A stretch of DNA of 64,000 bases from Sulfitobacter sp. JL08 (GTDB lineage: Bacteria; Pseudomonadota; Alphaproteobacteria; Rhodobacterales; Rhodobacteraceae): the NCBI RefSeq assembly GCF_003352045.1, contig NZ_CP025815.1, positions 2,852,001-2,916,000 of the forward strand, read 5' to 3'. Shown here in pieces: positions 54,195 through 62,829 of this stretch. The notes under the pieces were generated by a model, which saw only the letters and a program-made list of their open reading frames with translations, did not search any database and was not told where the DNA came from. Position numbers and translations under genes: made by a program. Every line of letters begins with the position of its first letter. Position 1 is the first letter of the stretch.

Positions 54195-55280
54195 TCAAAT
54201 AGTCGCTGCTATTTCTACGGTACCGCCAGGGTTGCCTTTCACTTCAGTGCTTCCTTCCCGACGCCGCCTGATGATCGACGCCACCTCGATTTCTCCGAAC
54301 CCCCTCAGCGTTTCGGTTCTTTGACGATTGAAATCAAAACTGTCCTGCAACTCCTGCGAAGCGTTCTGGCAGACGGTGATCTCCATCGGCGCTGAATGGG
54401 CCTGCAAGCGTGCTGCGAGATTCACTGCTGGCCCAAAGACGTCATAGATGTACTTCTGAACACCAACGACGGACCCCACGACTTTTCCCGAAGCAACACC
54501 GATACGTGCCCGCCACTGATGCTCGTGGGTTGTATTGCGTCGCTCAAGGTAGCGGACCATCTTCGAGGCACATTTTGCGGCGGCTACTGCATGCTCTGGG
54601 GTCGCGTGTGGCAACCCTGTGATCGCAAGATAGCAATCACCAATCGTCTTGATCCGCTCGCAGCCGTAAAGTTCACCAATCCGGTCAAATGCTGTAAAGA
54701 TATCGTTCAACTCAGCCACGGTGACATTGGGGTCGGCAGAAACGGACATCTCTGTGAAACCCACAAAGTCGAGCATCAGCACGCTGACCGGATCAAAGAG
54801 GCGCGGCGCGACTGATCCAAACGACATGTACTCCTCATATACTGACCGGGGCATGATATTCAGCAACAGCTTTTCGACCCGCACCTTTTCGCGTTCCAGA
54901 TCGCGTGTCCGACGTTCCACAATCGCGGCGTAGCTGTCGATCATGGCCTCACTTTCATGTAGCCGAGAAACGTTCTGGCCTTCGAGAACCAAAACTTCCT
55001 TGCCATCGAGAGCGATTTTGCGGGCTTTCATCTCGATGATCAAACTGCGCCGTTTTACTTTGGCCTTCACTTCGATGCTCGTCCCATTGATCATCCCCGC
55101 CAACTCATCGGATGTCATGTCCGGCAGAGTTTCATGCAATATTGCCTCGACGCGCACATCGGCAAACCACGTCGAAAACAGGTCGTTGCAAAACAGAACG
55201 CTCCCGGTATCTGCCTCCGCTACACAGACGCCCATTGCCATCGAATCCAGCAAACCGGTGCAATTTGTATTGATCAACAT
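54195..55280 (-). CDS. PAS-linked class III adenylate cyclase
   Basis: The 361-residue protein has an N-terminal PAS-like domain (about 1-100), a coiled coil (about 110-140) and a class III cyclase domain (about 160-340). Catalytic residues are complete: metal-binding Asp171 (LMLDFVGF) and Asp215 (KTIGDCYLA), adenine-selecting Lys211 and Asp280 (YIYDVFG), Asn287 and Arg291 (VNLAARL). This points to cAMP, not cGMP. It lacks membrane segments, so it is cytoplasmic. It begins 9 bases after the truncated hemoglobin gene, suggesting that oxygen, NO or redox state is the input. Confidence 0.9.
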   Translation of the reverse strand: MLINTNCTGLLDSMAMGVCVAEADTGSVLFCNDLFSTWFADVRVEAILHETLPDMTSDELAGMINGTSIEVKAKVKRRSLIIEMKARKIALDGKEVLVLEGQNVSRLHESEAMIDSYAAIVERRTRDLEREKVRVEKLLLNIMPRSVYEEYMSFGSVAPRLFDPVSVLMLDFVGFTEMSVSADPNVTVAELNDIFTAFDRIGELYGCERIKTIGDCYLAITGLPHATPEHAVAAAKCASKMVRYLERRNTTHEHQWRARIGVASGKVVGSVVGVQKYIYDVFGPAVNLAARLQAHSAPMEITVCQNASQELQDSFDFNRQRTETLRGFGEIEVASIIRRRREGSTEVKGNPGGTVEIAATI

Positions 55281-55289
55281 ATCAAGCCC

Positions 55290-55670
55290 TCACGCGACAA
55301 GTATTCTGCGGCGCGCCTCTATGGCAGCGATGACAGTATTCTGGTCATCCTGTGCAAAATGCGCATCGGCAAGCGTTTCATTTAGCAGCAAAACTGCCTC
55401 GTCGAATTCCACGTGGCTCAGGCGCATATGTTTGTGCGCGCTGGCAAGACGCGCATCAGAGAAATGCGCAGGACCTCCGAGCACCATCGTGAAGAACTTT
55501 GTCTGGTGATCGATCAGCTTGACCATATCCGTGTCTTCAAAGAAATGGCCGATCACATCGCTGTCGAGCACGCGATCATAGTAATCCATGATCACGTGAC
55601 GCAGGATCCTGATGCCGCCATATTTGTCAAAGATCGACAAATTGCGGGATGGTTGGGCAATCGAATTCAT
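55290..55670 (-). CDS. truncated hemoglobin (group I)
   Basis: From the ATG at 55670 (AGGAGCGG upstream) the protein is 126 residues, the normal size for group I truncated globins. The proximal heme His is His79 in ASAHKHM. The distal Tyr is Tyr30 or Tyr31 in IMDYYDRVL. The Phe-rich FEDTDMVKLIDHQTKFFTMVLGGP region fits the CD and E helices. These globins bind oxygen, NO or CO and often detoxify NO. It overlaps the OsmC gene by 4 bp and is followed by the cyclase. Confidence 0.9.
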   Translation of the reverse strand: MNSIAQPSRNLSIFDKYGGIRILRHVIMDYYDRVLDSDVIGHFFEDTDMVKLIDHQTKFFTMVLGGPAHFSDARLASAHKHMRLSHVEFDEAVLLLNETLADAHFAQDDQNTVIAAIEARRRILVA

Positions 55671-56230
55671 GATGAACCGCTCCTGTTCAGATTGTTGACG
55701 GTGGTCGTGACTGTGACGTTCTGCGGATCGCGCAGGGCGAGAAACCAAGGGCTGCATTCAAGGACGTTCGCGACCAAAGCCTCAATGACCAAATCGGGTG
55801 CGCCTGATCGCACATCAAGGCTGATCCGCGTTTCACGAGGTGCAGCGCGGTTGTCACCCAGCCCAAAGATGGCAAGGTCGTCCGATACCGTCTCAAGACG
55901 CAGATCAACGCTTTGGATTTCGATCCCTTCGCGGGCTGCCGCCATTTTGACGCCAATGGCGATGCAGCCAGCGATACCCGCCTTGGCGATAAAACCGGGT
56001 CCGGGTCCGCGTGCAGCACCGCCCATTGCTGGTCCCAGATCCATCACTGTCCTGAATTTACCTTGCTGGACAGCGCAGGTCAGACCGTCTCCGACATGGG
56101 CTGTCAGTGCGTTTGTGGTAACCGCCACCGCCGGATTTGCACTCAGGCGGTCGATCACTTTGTTCTGGGCAATGCGGATCTCCGAATCCGTAGCTTGAGG
56201 TATCGCCTTGGAGGGGGTTTGAATGTTCAT
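55667..56230 (-). CDS. OsmC-family protein (two-Cys)
   Basis: The 187-residue protein has the OsmC/Ohr plan, with Cys89 in KAGIAGCIAIGVKMAA and a second Cys159 in VLECSPWFLALRDP, followed by a conserved NVTVTTTV end. Two cysteines allow a thiol peroxidase reaction on organic hydroperoxides or handling of related sulfur species in the cytoplasm. It is coupled to the hemoglobin gene (ATGA overlap) and lies 18 bp after the flavoprotein gene. Confidence 0.85.
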   Translation of the reverse strand: MNIQTPSKAIPQATDSEIRIAQNKVIDRLSANPAVAVTTNALTAHVGDGLTCAVQQGKFRTVMDLGPAMGGAARGPGPGFIAKAGIAGCIAIGVKMAAAREGIEIQSVDLRLETVSDDLAIFGLGDNRAAPRETRISLDVRSGAPDLVIEALVANVLECSPWFLALRDPQNVTVTTTVNNLNRSGSS

Positions 56231-56248
56231 CTTGTTGGTCCTTTCTGG

Positions 56249-57484
56249 TTAAGCCACCATTTGGTGACTACGTCGGGCAATCTGGTCCGACAGGATGATC
56301 GCGTCGTCCCCGACACCGTCAATCAGCGCGGATTTACGTTTGCGCAGGAAGGGCTGGCCAAGGACATAAAGCCCGTCGGCGACGCGGCCCTCATCGTGCA
56401 AAAGCTGCCCTTTGCGGTCGAAAACAGGCATCTTTAGCCAGCTAAAATCGGGCCGAAACCCGGTTGCCCAGACAACCGTGCGAATTGCTCCACTGGTCAA
56501 ATCAAGGCTCAGGTCGGGTCGCTGAGGCAGAGCGGTTGCGCAGATGTGTTCAGGAGGAGACAAGCCCGCAACACCTGTTTCTTGCGCAAAGGCATCAAAG
56601 CTGCGCAGCAAACGCCGCATCTTGAGGTCCGAAAGGGCGCAGGCGTTGGCCAACCCGCCAGAGAACAGGGCGACGCCGTCCCTGACAGCAGCCAACCTGC
56701 CCGCAATTGTGCACCCAAGACCCTGCAGGTGGTTGAAATCCATCAACGGAATGTTCGCATCCCCGACAAGTTGCAGGGATGGCACACTGCGGGCGCGGGT
56801 AATGTTGTCGACATCGCCTATGCCTTGATCCTGCACGCCGCTGCGGTCCATCCACCATTGGATGTCGCGCCCGCGGTAGTTGCGTGGCATGCGAATGTGA
56901 TGGCCCGCAGAAATCGTCACGGCATGCCCCGCTTGGGCCAGTTCCGACGCAATCTGCACGCCACTGGCGGATGCTCCTACGATCAGAACACCACCTTTGC
57001 GCAGTTGCCGCGGCGCGCGGTAGGCCAGCAGGGTAACTTGGGCAAGACCGACAGGCAGCGCAGCCGCCATCTTGGGGGTTGACGCAACAGCGCAGGCACC
57101 ATTTGCCATGACGACATTCCGGCACAGCCAGTCGCCACGGTTCGTTGACACGCGGTAGCCTTGGCCCTCGGCAATGACCGACAAAACCCGCGTGCGGCTT
57201 TCAATCGGCATTGTACCCTGTGCGGCGTAGCCCCTGAGATAGGAAACCACATCAGTCATCGACATGAATCCGTCAGGATCATCGCCCTCGTAGGCATAGC
57301 CCGGAAGGCGACTTTGCCAGTTCGGGGTCAGCAGGCGCAGACTGTCCCAGCGTTCGGTCGCCCATGAATTAGCGACCTCGCCACGCTCGATAACAACATG
57401 CGCAACACCGCGCTGGCTCAGGCAATGGCTCATCGCGAGGCCGGCCTGACCGGCACCGATGACAAGAGTATCTATGTGTCGCAT
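56249..57484 (-). CDS. flavin-dependent monooxygenase-like protein
   Basis: The 411-residue protein has an N-terminal FAD-binding GAGQAGLAMSHCL and a central NADPH-type GASASGVQIASELA. A late ATGFRPDFSWL follows, the layout of class B flavoprotein monooxygenases and of CzcO/YpdA-like oxidoreductases. It is cytoplasmic and would use FAD and NADPH on a small substrate, or reduce a thiol or disulfide like YpdA. It lies between the two OsmC genes in one operon. Confidence 0.88.
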   Translation of the reverse strand: MRHIDTLVIGAGQAGLAMSHCLSQRGVAHVVIERGEVANSWATERWDSLRLLTPNWQSRLPGYAYEGDDPDGFMSMTDVVSYLRGYAAQGTMPIESRTRVLSVIAEGQGYRVSTNRGDWLCRNVVMANGACAVASTPKMAAALPVGLAQVTLLAYRAPRQLRKGGVLIVGASASGVQIASELAQAGHAVTISAGHHIRMPRNYRGRDIQWWMDRSGVQDQGIGDVDNITRARSVPSLQLVGDANIPLMDFNHLQGLGCTIAGRLAAVRDGVALFSGGLANACALSDLKMRRLLRSFDAFAQETGVAGLSPPEHICATALPQRPDLSLDLTSGAIRTVVWATGFRPDFSWLKMPVFDRKGQLLHDEGRVADGLYVLGQPFLRKRKSALIDGVGDDAIILSDQIARRSHQMVA

Positions 57485-57555
57485 CTAAAAATCCTCACGG
57501 TATCTCAAGAAATCCAAGTGGGACCCCGAATGTCTTTCACGCGGGGCCCTACAGG

Positions 57556-58119
57556 TCAGGCAACGCTGACAGTGACGTTGGTGGGGTTCGTCAGGATGTC
57601 GAACAGTGCAGAGCGTTTTTGTGATTGTGCGACCAACGCACTGACGTCCTCCGCGCTGGCATCTGCATCAACCTCGAACGAGACGCGCACGTCCGAGAAG
57701 CCGTTGCGAATATCACCGTCCATGCCAAGTATGCCTCGCACATCGACGTCGCCTTCGACAATGGCCCGCACTGAATGCAGCTGGATGCCGCGATGCTGCG
57801 CGACGGAGGCCACGCTGCCGGTCAGGCAGCTTGCCAGAGCGCTCAGCACGATCTCTGTTGGCGTTGCAGCGCGATCTGCAGCCGCAAACACCTCAGGATG
57901 ATCGGATTCGATGGTGAACATCTGCTTGCGCGTCTGCTCTTCACCGAGCCCGAAGTATCCGTTGATCGTATTGCTACTGTAGGTGCCTTCGATCCAGTCG
58001 CAGGTGCTGCGGAAAGTGAAGGCTGCAGCCTCAGGCGTTTGGGTAAATGCGCCGCGCGCGCCGATCAAGGCTTCGGTGTTCACGCCGTTGTTGGCGGTTA
58101 CTTCTTGTACTTGTGTCAT
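57556..58119 (-). CDS. OsmC-family protein (one-Cys)
   Basis: The 187-residue OsmC-family protein has Cys98 in LSALASCLTG, but the second position reads QKRSALFDIL, so Ser replaces the second Cys. It resembles the YhfA-type subfamily rather than Ohr. It may act on thiol- or sulfur-containing compounds, or as a partner of the two-Cys protein. It lies 71 bp before the flavoprotein and 59 bp after the methyltransferase. Confidence 0.85.
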   Translation of the reverse strand: MTQVQEVTANNGVNTEALIGARGAFTQTPEAAAFTFRSTCDWIEGTYSSNTINGYFGLGEEQTRKQMFTIESDHPEVFAAADRAATPTEIVLSALASCLTGSVASVAQHRGIQLHSVRAIVEGDVDVRGILGMDGDIRNGFSDVRVSFEVDADASAEDVSALVAQSQKRSALFDILTNPTNVTVSVA

Positions 58120-58178
58120 TGGTAGTCCCTTTCAGGGTGTTTGTTAAAGTTATTGGTCGTAGCGTTGGGTTGCTCGGA

Positions 58179-59063
58179 TCAGGCGGGATTGCGTGCGGTA
58201 ATCAGCCAGGAAGAGCTGTCCATCCACAGGCCATCGGCTGTTGTTTCGGCATGGGAAAACATCTCTGCCAATGCGGCTTCGATTTCTTCGCGTTTCTCTT
58301 CGCCAAGGTCGCCGGCTTCGCGGAAGGTCTCTCCGGCGGGGCCGAGGGCAAGTTGAAACGCAATCGCTTCTTGAACGTTGCGCCCCACCATCACTTTCGC
58401 GTCGATGCGCTTGAATCGAATGTCGGTAAAGCCAGCCGCTTCCATCTTGGCGCGCGTATTGCGTTCATCAGACATTGAGAATGGGCCGGGGCCACAGGTC
58501 AGCGCATCTTCGCCCGGTTTTGGCAAAAACTGCTGCACAATATCTTTGGCTGCGTTCAACCACGGATTATATTTGCGATCACGCCAGACAATATGCGCCA
58601 TCTTGCCACCGGGCTTCAGCGCAACCCGCATGGCACGCAAGCCAGCGACGGGATTGGCAAAGAACATAGTGCCAAAGCGGGCGAACACAAAATCATATGG
58701 TGCGCCATCCACGCCGCGTTCAACATCGCCTACGGCAAACCGTACGTTCTCTGCCCAGTTCTTTTCGGCGTGGTCCCAAGCTTGGGTAATGAAGGCCTCG
58801 CAGCAATCCACGCCCATTACGGAACCCGTTGACCCAACGCGGTTGCCCAAAGCAATAGCGGTGTCCCCAAATCCACAGCCAACATCAAGGATGCGATCCC
58901 CGGGCGCGATTTGAAGGGTTGGCAAGATTGCGGCGCTGTGACGCGACAGACCGTCCACTAGAATGTGCCGGTACATGGTAAATTTCGGTGCAAGCACCTC
59001 GTTCCAGAACGTCACCAATGGTGAGGTTTCTGGTGTGGCTGGGAAATTTGTTTGCTGGTTCAT
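58179..59063 (-). CDS. SAM-dependent methyltransferase
   Basis: From the ATG at 59063 (TTTGGAG upstream) the protein is 294 residues with a class I methyltransferase fold. Motif I is ILDVGCGFGDTAIALG, acidic loop GVDCCE, motif II VRFAVGDVE and motif III VALKPGGKMAHIVWRD. It resembles UbiE-like small-molecule methyltransferases. It is the first gene of the six-gene operon and begins 206 bp from the divergent regulator. The substrate is unknown. Confidence 0.87.
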   Translation of the reverse strand: MNQQTNFPATPETSPLVTFWNEVLAPKFTMYRHILVDGLSRHSAAILPTLQIAPGDRILDVGCGFGDTAIALGNRVGSTGSVMGVDCCEAFITQAWDHAEKNWAENVRFAVGDVERGVDGAPYDFVFARFGTMFFANPVAGLRAMRVALKPGGKMAHIVWRDRKYNPWLNAAKDIVQQFLPKPGEDALTCGPGPFSMSDERNTRAKMEAAGFTDIRFKRIDAKVMVGRNVQEAIAFQLALGPAGETFREAGDLGEEKREEIEAALAEMFSHAETTADGLWMDSSSWLITARNPA

Positions 59064-59269
59064 GGTCATCTCCAAAGGGTTGTTGCTATGGAGAAGTGCT
59101 AACTCGGAGCGGATCCGCAAACTTGGGGGAGGCCTGAGTATCTTGTGGTGAATCTCTGGGTTTTTCTGAATTTCCGCCCATGATGACGGATTTCAAAGGA
59201 AAAGCGCGATCTTCATTTCCTTGGCGAAATTAGGAAACGGGCGTATTGTCGTGCCAGATGGGAGCCGAC

Positions 59270-60844
59270 ATGAACTACGCATTTGATGAATTTTTTCTGG
59301 ACGCAGAGCGTGCTGAACTCAGATGTGCAGGACAACCCGTGCGCATTGAACCCCAAGTATTCGATCTTCTTAAACTCCTTGTCAGTGTCAACAATCGTCT
59401 GGTGAGCAAGGATGAAATTTTTGCGGAACTCTGGGGAGATCGGATTGTTTCGGATGCGGCATTGTCCGGTTGTGTTCGCGATGCGCGAAAGGCGATTGGT
59501 GATGATGGGTCCACGCAGAAGTTCATCAAGACCGTCCAACGGCGGGGATTGCGGTTTGTTGGCGAAGTAGAAGCAAGCAACTCGGTTACATCAGCAACCC
59601 TTCCGGATGAAGCTGTTTCCAACGCAGCCGAGCAAACCGATGCTTTCGCCAGACCGGCAGTTGCAGTTCTTAAATTCGAAGATATTTCAGGTGAGGGTCA
59701 GTCCAGCCAACTTGAAACTGCCATCACAGACGAATTAGTCGCAGCCTTGTCTGCATGGAGATATTTTCCAGTGATCTCTCGACAGTCGACGGCGCGTGTA
59801 AATGCACCCGAAATGAGTGCGCAAGAGATTGGAACACTTCTGAGCGCAAGGTATTTGGTTCACGGCACTTTCAGACGCGCCGGTAATCGATTGAAAATTC
59901 AGGTTGCTCTGACGGATACCGACTTAAACACACAGATATGGAGTGACAGTCTGGCCTGTGACATAGACGAACTTTTTGACGTCGAAGAGGAAATAGCAGG
60001 CCAGATTGCCTCCAGTGTGTCCCCCGAACTGGAACGAGCTGAGGCCCGCCGCCTCCTTCGCAAACCACCGGGGGATATGACCGTTTGGGAGCTAACGATG
60101 CGCGCGGCATCGTTGCTCAGCAACGGGAAGCGCAGTGACTTCGTGGAGGCTGATCGATTGGCGCGCGATGCGGCTGAACGCGCGCCGCATTGGGTGTTGC
60201 CTTATACATTGATCGCCACCGCCCAGTTTCAAATGGCGATGGCCAATTTTTCTTCGTCAGATAGCGCCTCAGCATTTGCACCCACGCTTGAAGCTGCACG
60301 GCGGGCGCTGGATATTGATCGCAGTGCCTGGATTGCCCACGCGCTGACGGCGGTAGGCGAGCTTTGGACCAACAAAAACCATGAAATGGCGTTGTTGCAT
60401 GTGGAGCGTGCGATCGAACTTAACCCGAGTGCAGGAATGAACTATCATTTCGGCGGTTGTATTACAGGGTTTTCGGGAAATCCGCAGAAGGCACGCTCCT
60501 ACCAAGAGCGCCTGTTTAGAGTTGATCCAACCTACCCATACCGCGCTGTCATTGAAGCCGACCTTGGACTTTGGCATATGCTTGACAAGCAATTTGACAA
60601 GGCAAACGAACGTCTGAGACTTTCGCAATCGTGCGACCCATACTACGGTCGTGCACTGCAAAGGCAGGTTGCGTTATCCGGATTGACGGGCGATCGCGAT
60701 GAAGCCCTGCAAGCTGCCAGAAAGCTGTCAGAGATGGGCTTGCCATTGGACTACAACACAATTGCAAGTTCCTATCCATTCCTCAAAGAAGAACACAGCG
60801 AGCTTTTCTTGGACGGTTTGCGCCGGTCAGGCGTCAATCTGTAA
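59270..60844 (+). CDS. winged-helix/TolB-like/TPR regulator (CadC-like)
   Basis: From the ATG at 59270 (GGGAG upstream) the protein is 524 residues: an OmpR-type DNA-binding domain (residues 1-100, FDLLKLLVSVNNRLVSKDEIF, VRDARKAIGDDGS, RRGLRFVG), a TolB-like module (about 128-250), and TPR helices (about 270-510). No clear membrane segment is seen, unlike CadC. Its N-terminal domain differs from, but the TolB-TPR part matches, the cyclase at 20689-22413. It probably regulates the divergent six-gene operon. Confidence 0.88.
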   Translation: MNYAFDEFFLDAERAELRCAGQPVRIEPQVFDLLKLLVSVNNRLVSKDEIFAELWGDRIVSDAALSGCVRDARKAIGDDGSTQKFIKTVQRRGLRFVGEVEASNSVTSATLPDEAVSNAAEQTDAFARPAVAVLKFEDISGEGQSSQLETAITDELVAALSAWRYFPVISRQSTARVNAPEMSAQEIGTLLSARYLVHGTFRRAGNRLKIQVALTDTDLNTQIWSDSLACDIDELFDVEEEIAGQIASSVSPELERAEARRLLRKPPGDMTVWELTMRAASLLSNGKRSDFVEADRLARDAAERAPHWVLPYTLIATAQFQMAMANFSSSDSASAFAPTLEAARRALDIDRSAWIAHALTAVGELWTNKNHEMALLHVERAIELNPSAGMNYHFGGCITGFSGNPQKARSYQERLFRVDPTYPYRAVIEADLGLWHMLDKQFDKANERLRLSQSCDPYYGRALQRQVALSGLTGDRDEALQAARKLSEMGLPLDYNTIASSYPFLKEEHSELFLDGLRRSGVNL

Positions 60845-61261
60845 ACTCGGGCCTTCTACGTTTAGACCGTCGCTCCACGCTTACTTTCCTAGCATAGAAA
60901 TTAGAGAAACTATGGTCCAAGCACATCAGGCTGGTTTAACCGCTGTCTCGATTGTTCAACTAAACTGCAGCGAACGATCAGTTTGTGGAATGCTCAGATT
61001 GAAGCGGCTGAACGACCAGTTCGATGAACCGTGCTGCGCTGCCAATTGACCGATGCTTCAGGAGTGAAGGTTTTCCACTTCAACACTAACTGCACCTGCA
61101 CAAGTCCGCATTGTCACGCAGTCTGCCAGTTCGCCGAACTGGTCTTGCCGCGCCTTGCATGAATGGCCGGTTTTCCCACCGCGTGGCAGCACAGTTGATT
61201 TTGCACTTGCGGCATGATCTGTGCTGCGAGCGGGCGCAGCGAGAAAATCGAATTCACAGAA
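60845..61261. other. intergenic gap with mosaic repeats
   Basis: At 61150-61250 (GCATGAATGGCCGGTTTTCC, GCGGGCGCAGCGAGAAAATC) the sequence resembles 20290-20400. No gene is supported. Confidence 0.6.
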
Positions 61262-61632
61262 TGGGCTCGGACCAGACAATCGCCGCGATTTGCACCAATG
61301 GCGGCTTCGATTTTTATCCAGCCTTTCGTGAGGGAGACTTGATCGACGGCGCTATCGAAAATCCGGGGGGATGCTGGCTTCCCTGATTTCCCTGCTCGCC
61401 TACCACCTTTCCCTGTTCTTTCAATTTCTTTCCCTGATATCCGGATAGTTTTCCTGCTAATTTGAGAACAGGGAAAAACCCCATAACACGCTGTAAACAA
61501 ATCAAGAATCTGGGTGAAAATCGTCAAAAACGAACCAAATCAGTCCGAATTTGCAGATTTTCCCTGTTATTTCCCTGTAAAACAGGGAAAACAGGCCCGA
61601 GACTGGTTCGGTCAGGACTGCGTCCACCACCA
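61262..61632. repeat. R2 element with iterated TTCCCTG, copy 2
   Basis: This copy matches 31006-31379 nearly throughout, with small indels (for example one shorter T run near 61447). It keeps the same array of TTCCCTG motifs and the final hairpin. Flanks differ. Confidence 0.85.
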
Positions 61633-61748
61633 TTTCCTCTCGATACCGTTGGCAAACCCCAACTGAAATCTGCGCGAAATAGTGCCTTTTGGCGATCTGC
61701 AATCCGGCCTATGCTATCCGCGACACCCCAAAGGTTTCAGAGCAGAGA

Positions 61749-62753
61749 ATGGCACGAAAAGCCGCAAGATCAGCCAGTTTCAATATCGTGATTGTGGGCC
61801 AGTCCGGCCGCCTGCAATACGAGGCGCTGTTGTTTGTCGCGTCGCTGCGCCAGTGCGCGCCCGCTTTCAAGGGTCGCGTTCTGGTTGCTGAACCGCAGCC
61901 CGGCCCGCTTTGGTCGTCTGATCCGCGGATCAACAAACCCGATGTCCGCGACAGTCTTGCCGCGCTTGGCGCACAAATCATCCCGTTCGAAAGCCGCCAT
62001 TTTGGCGGATCCTATCCCTATGGAAACAAAATCGAGGCACTGTTCGCCCTGCCCGCAGATGAACCTTTTGTATTTTTTGACAGTGATACCCTGATCACCG
62101 GCGAAATTTCGGATGTGCCGTTTGATTTCGCGCGCCCTTCCGCATCCTTGCGTCGCACCGGAACCTGGCCGCAACCCGAGCTTTACGGCCCCGGATACAC
62201 GGATATCTGGAAATCTCTTTACGATAAATTCGGCCTTGATTTCCAAAGTTCGCTGGACCTGTCCCAACCCGATGAATTCTGGGCACGCTACCTTTATTTC
62301 AACGCCGGATATTTCTACTACCGGTGCCCGCATCTGTTTGGGCAGAGATTTCTGGACTACGCTTTGGCCATCCGCGACGATCCACCGCCCGAACTGGTTT
62401 GCCAGTCGCTGGATCCCTGGCTGGATCAGGTGGCGCTGCCGCTGGTGATCCATGCCCTTGGCGGCGGGCGTAATGCTTTGCCTGCCGGGTTTCTGGACGG
62501 GTCGGTCAGTTGCCATTACCGCCTGTTTCCAATGCTTTATGCCCGCGAATCCGATGCTGTGGTTCAGGTGCTTGAAACGGTATCGGCGCCCAACAAGATC
62601 AAAAAGGTCCTGAAAGGATCCGATCCGATCAAACGCATGGTCTATCAGGGACGCGGCCAGAAGGTGCGCGCCCTGTTTGACCGGAACAACCTGCCCCGCC
62701 GTGAACAGGCGATCCGCAACAGGATCAAGTCCGAAGGGTTCTGGATGCGATAG
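61749..62753 (+). CDS. glycosyltransferase-like protein
   Basis: From the ATG at 61749 the protein is 334 residues. It has FNIVIVGQSGRLQYEALLF at the start and VFFDSDTLITGEIS near residue 110, a DxD-like metal site of retaining nucleotide-sugar transferases. An open C-terminal helix rich in Arg/Lys follows. It resembles a GT8-like soluble or membrane-associated enzyme conserved in roseobacters. The donor and acceptor are unknown. It is followed by metY, 76 bp downstream, probably as a separate unit. Confidence 0.6.
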   Translation: MARKAARSASFNIVIVGQSGRLQYEALLFVASLRQCAPAFKGRVLVAEPQPGPLWSSDPRINKPDVRDSLAALGAQIIPFESRHFGGSYPYGNKIEALFALPADEPFVFFDSDTLITGEISDVPFDFARPSASLRRTGTWPQPELYGPGYTDIWKSLYDKFGLDFQSSLDLSQPDEFWARYLYFNAGYFYYRCPHLFGQRFLDYALAIRDDPPPELVCQSLDPWLDQVALPLVIHALGGGRNALPAGFLDGSVSCHYRLFPMLYARESDAVVQVLETVSAPNKIKKVLKGSDPIKRMVYQGRGQKVRALFDRNNLPRREQAIRNRIKSEGFWMR

Positions 62754-62829
62754 CCGCGCGTCGCGGTTGTTTTGGCAATGCCAATGTCATAGTGCTATCG
62801 CAACGCCATTTCACAACGGAGAATTTCCC
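62754..62829 (+). terminator. weak hairpin with T-rich tail
   Basis: At 62754-62766 CCGCG, CGT, CGCGG can pair, followed by TTGTTTT. It may be the terminator of the glycosyltransferase-like gene; the stem is short. Confidence 0.4.
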
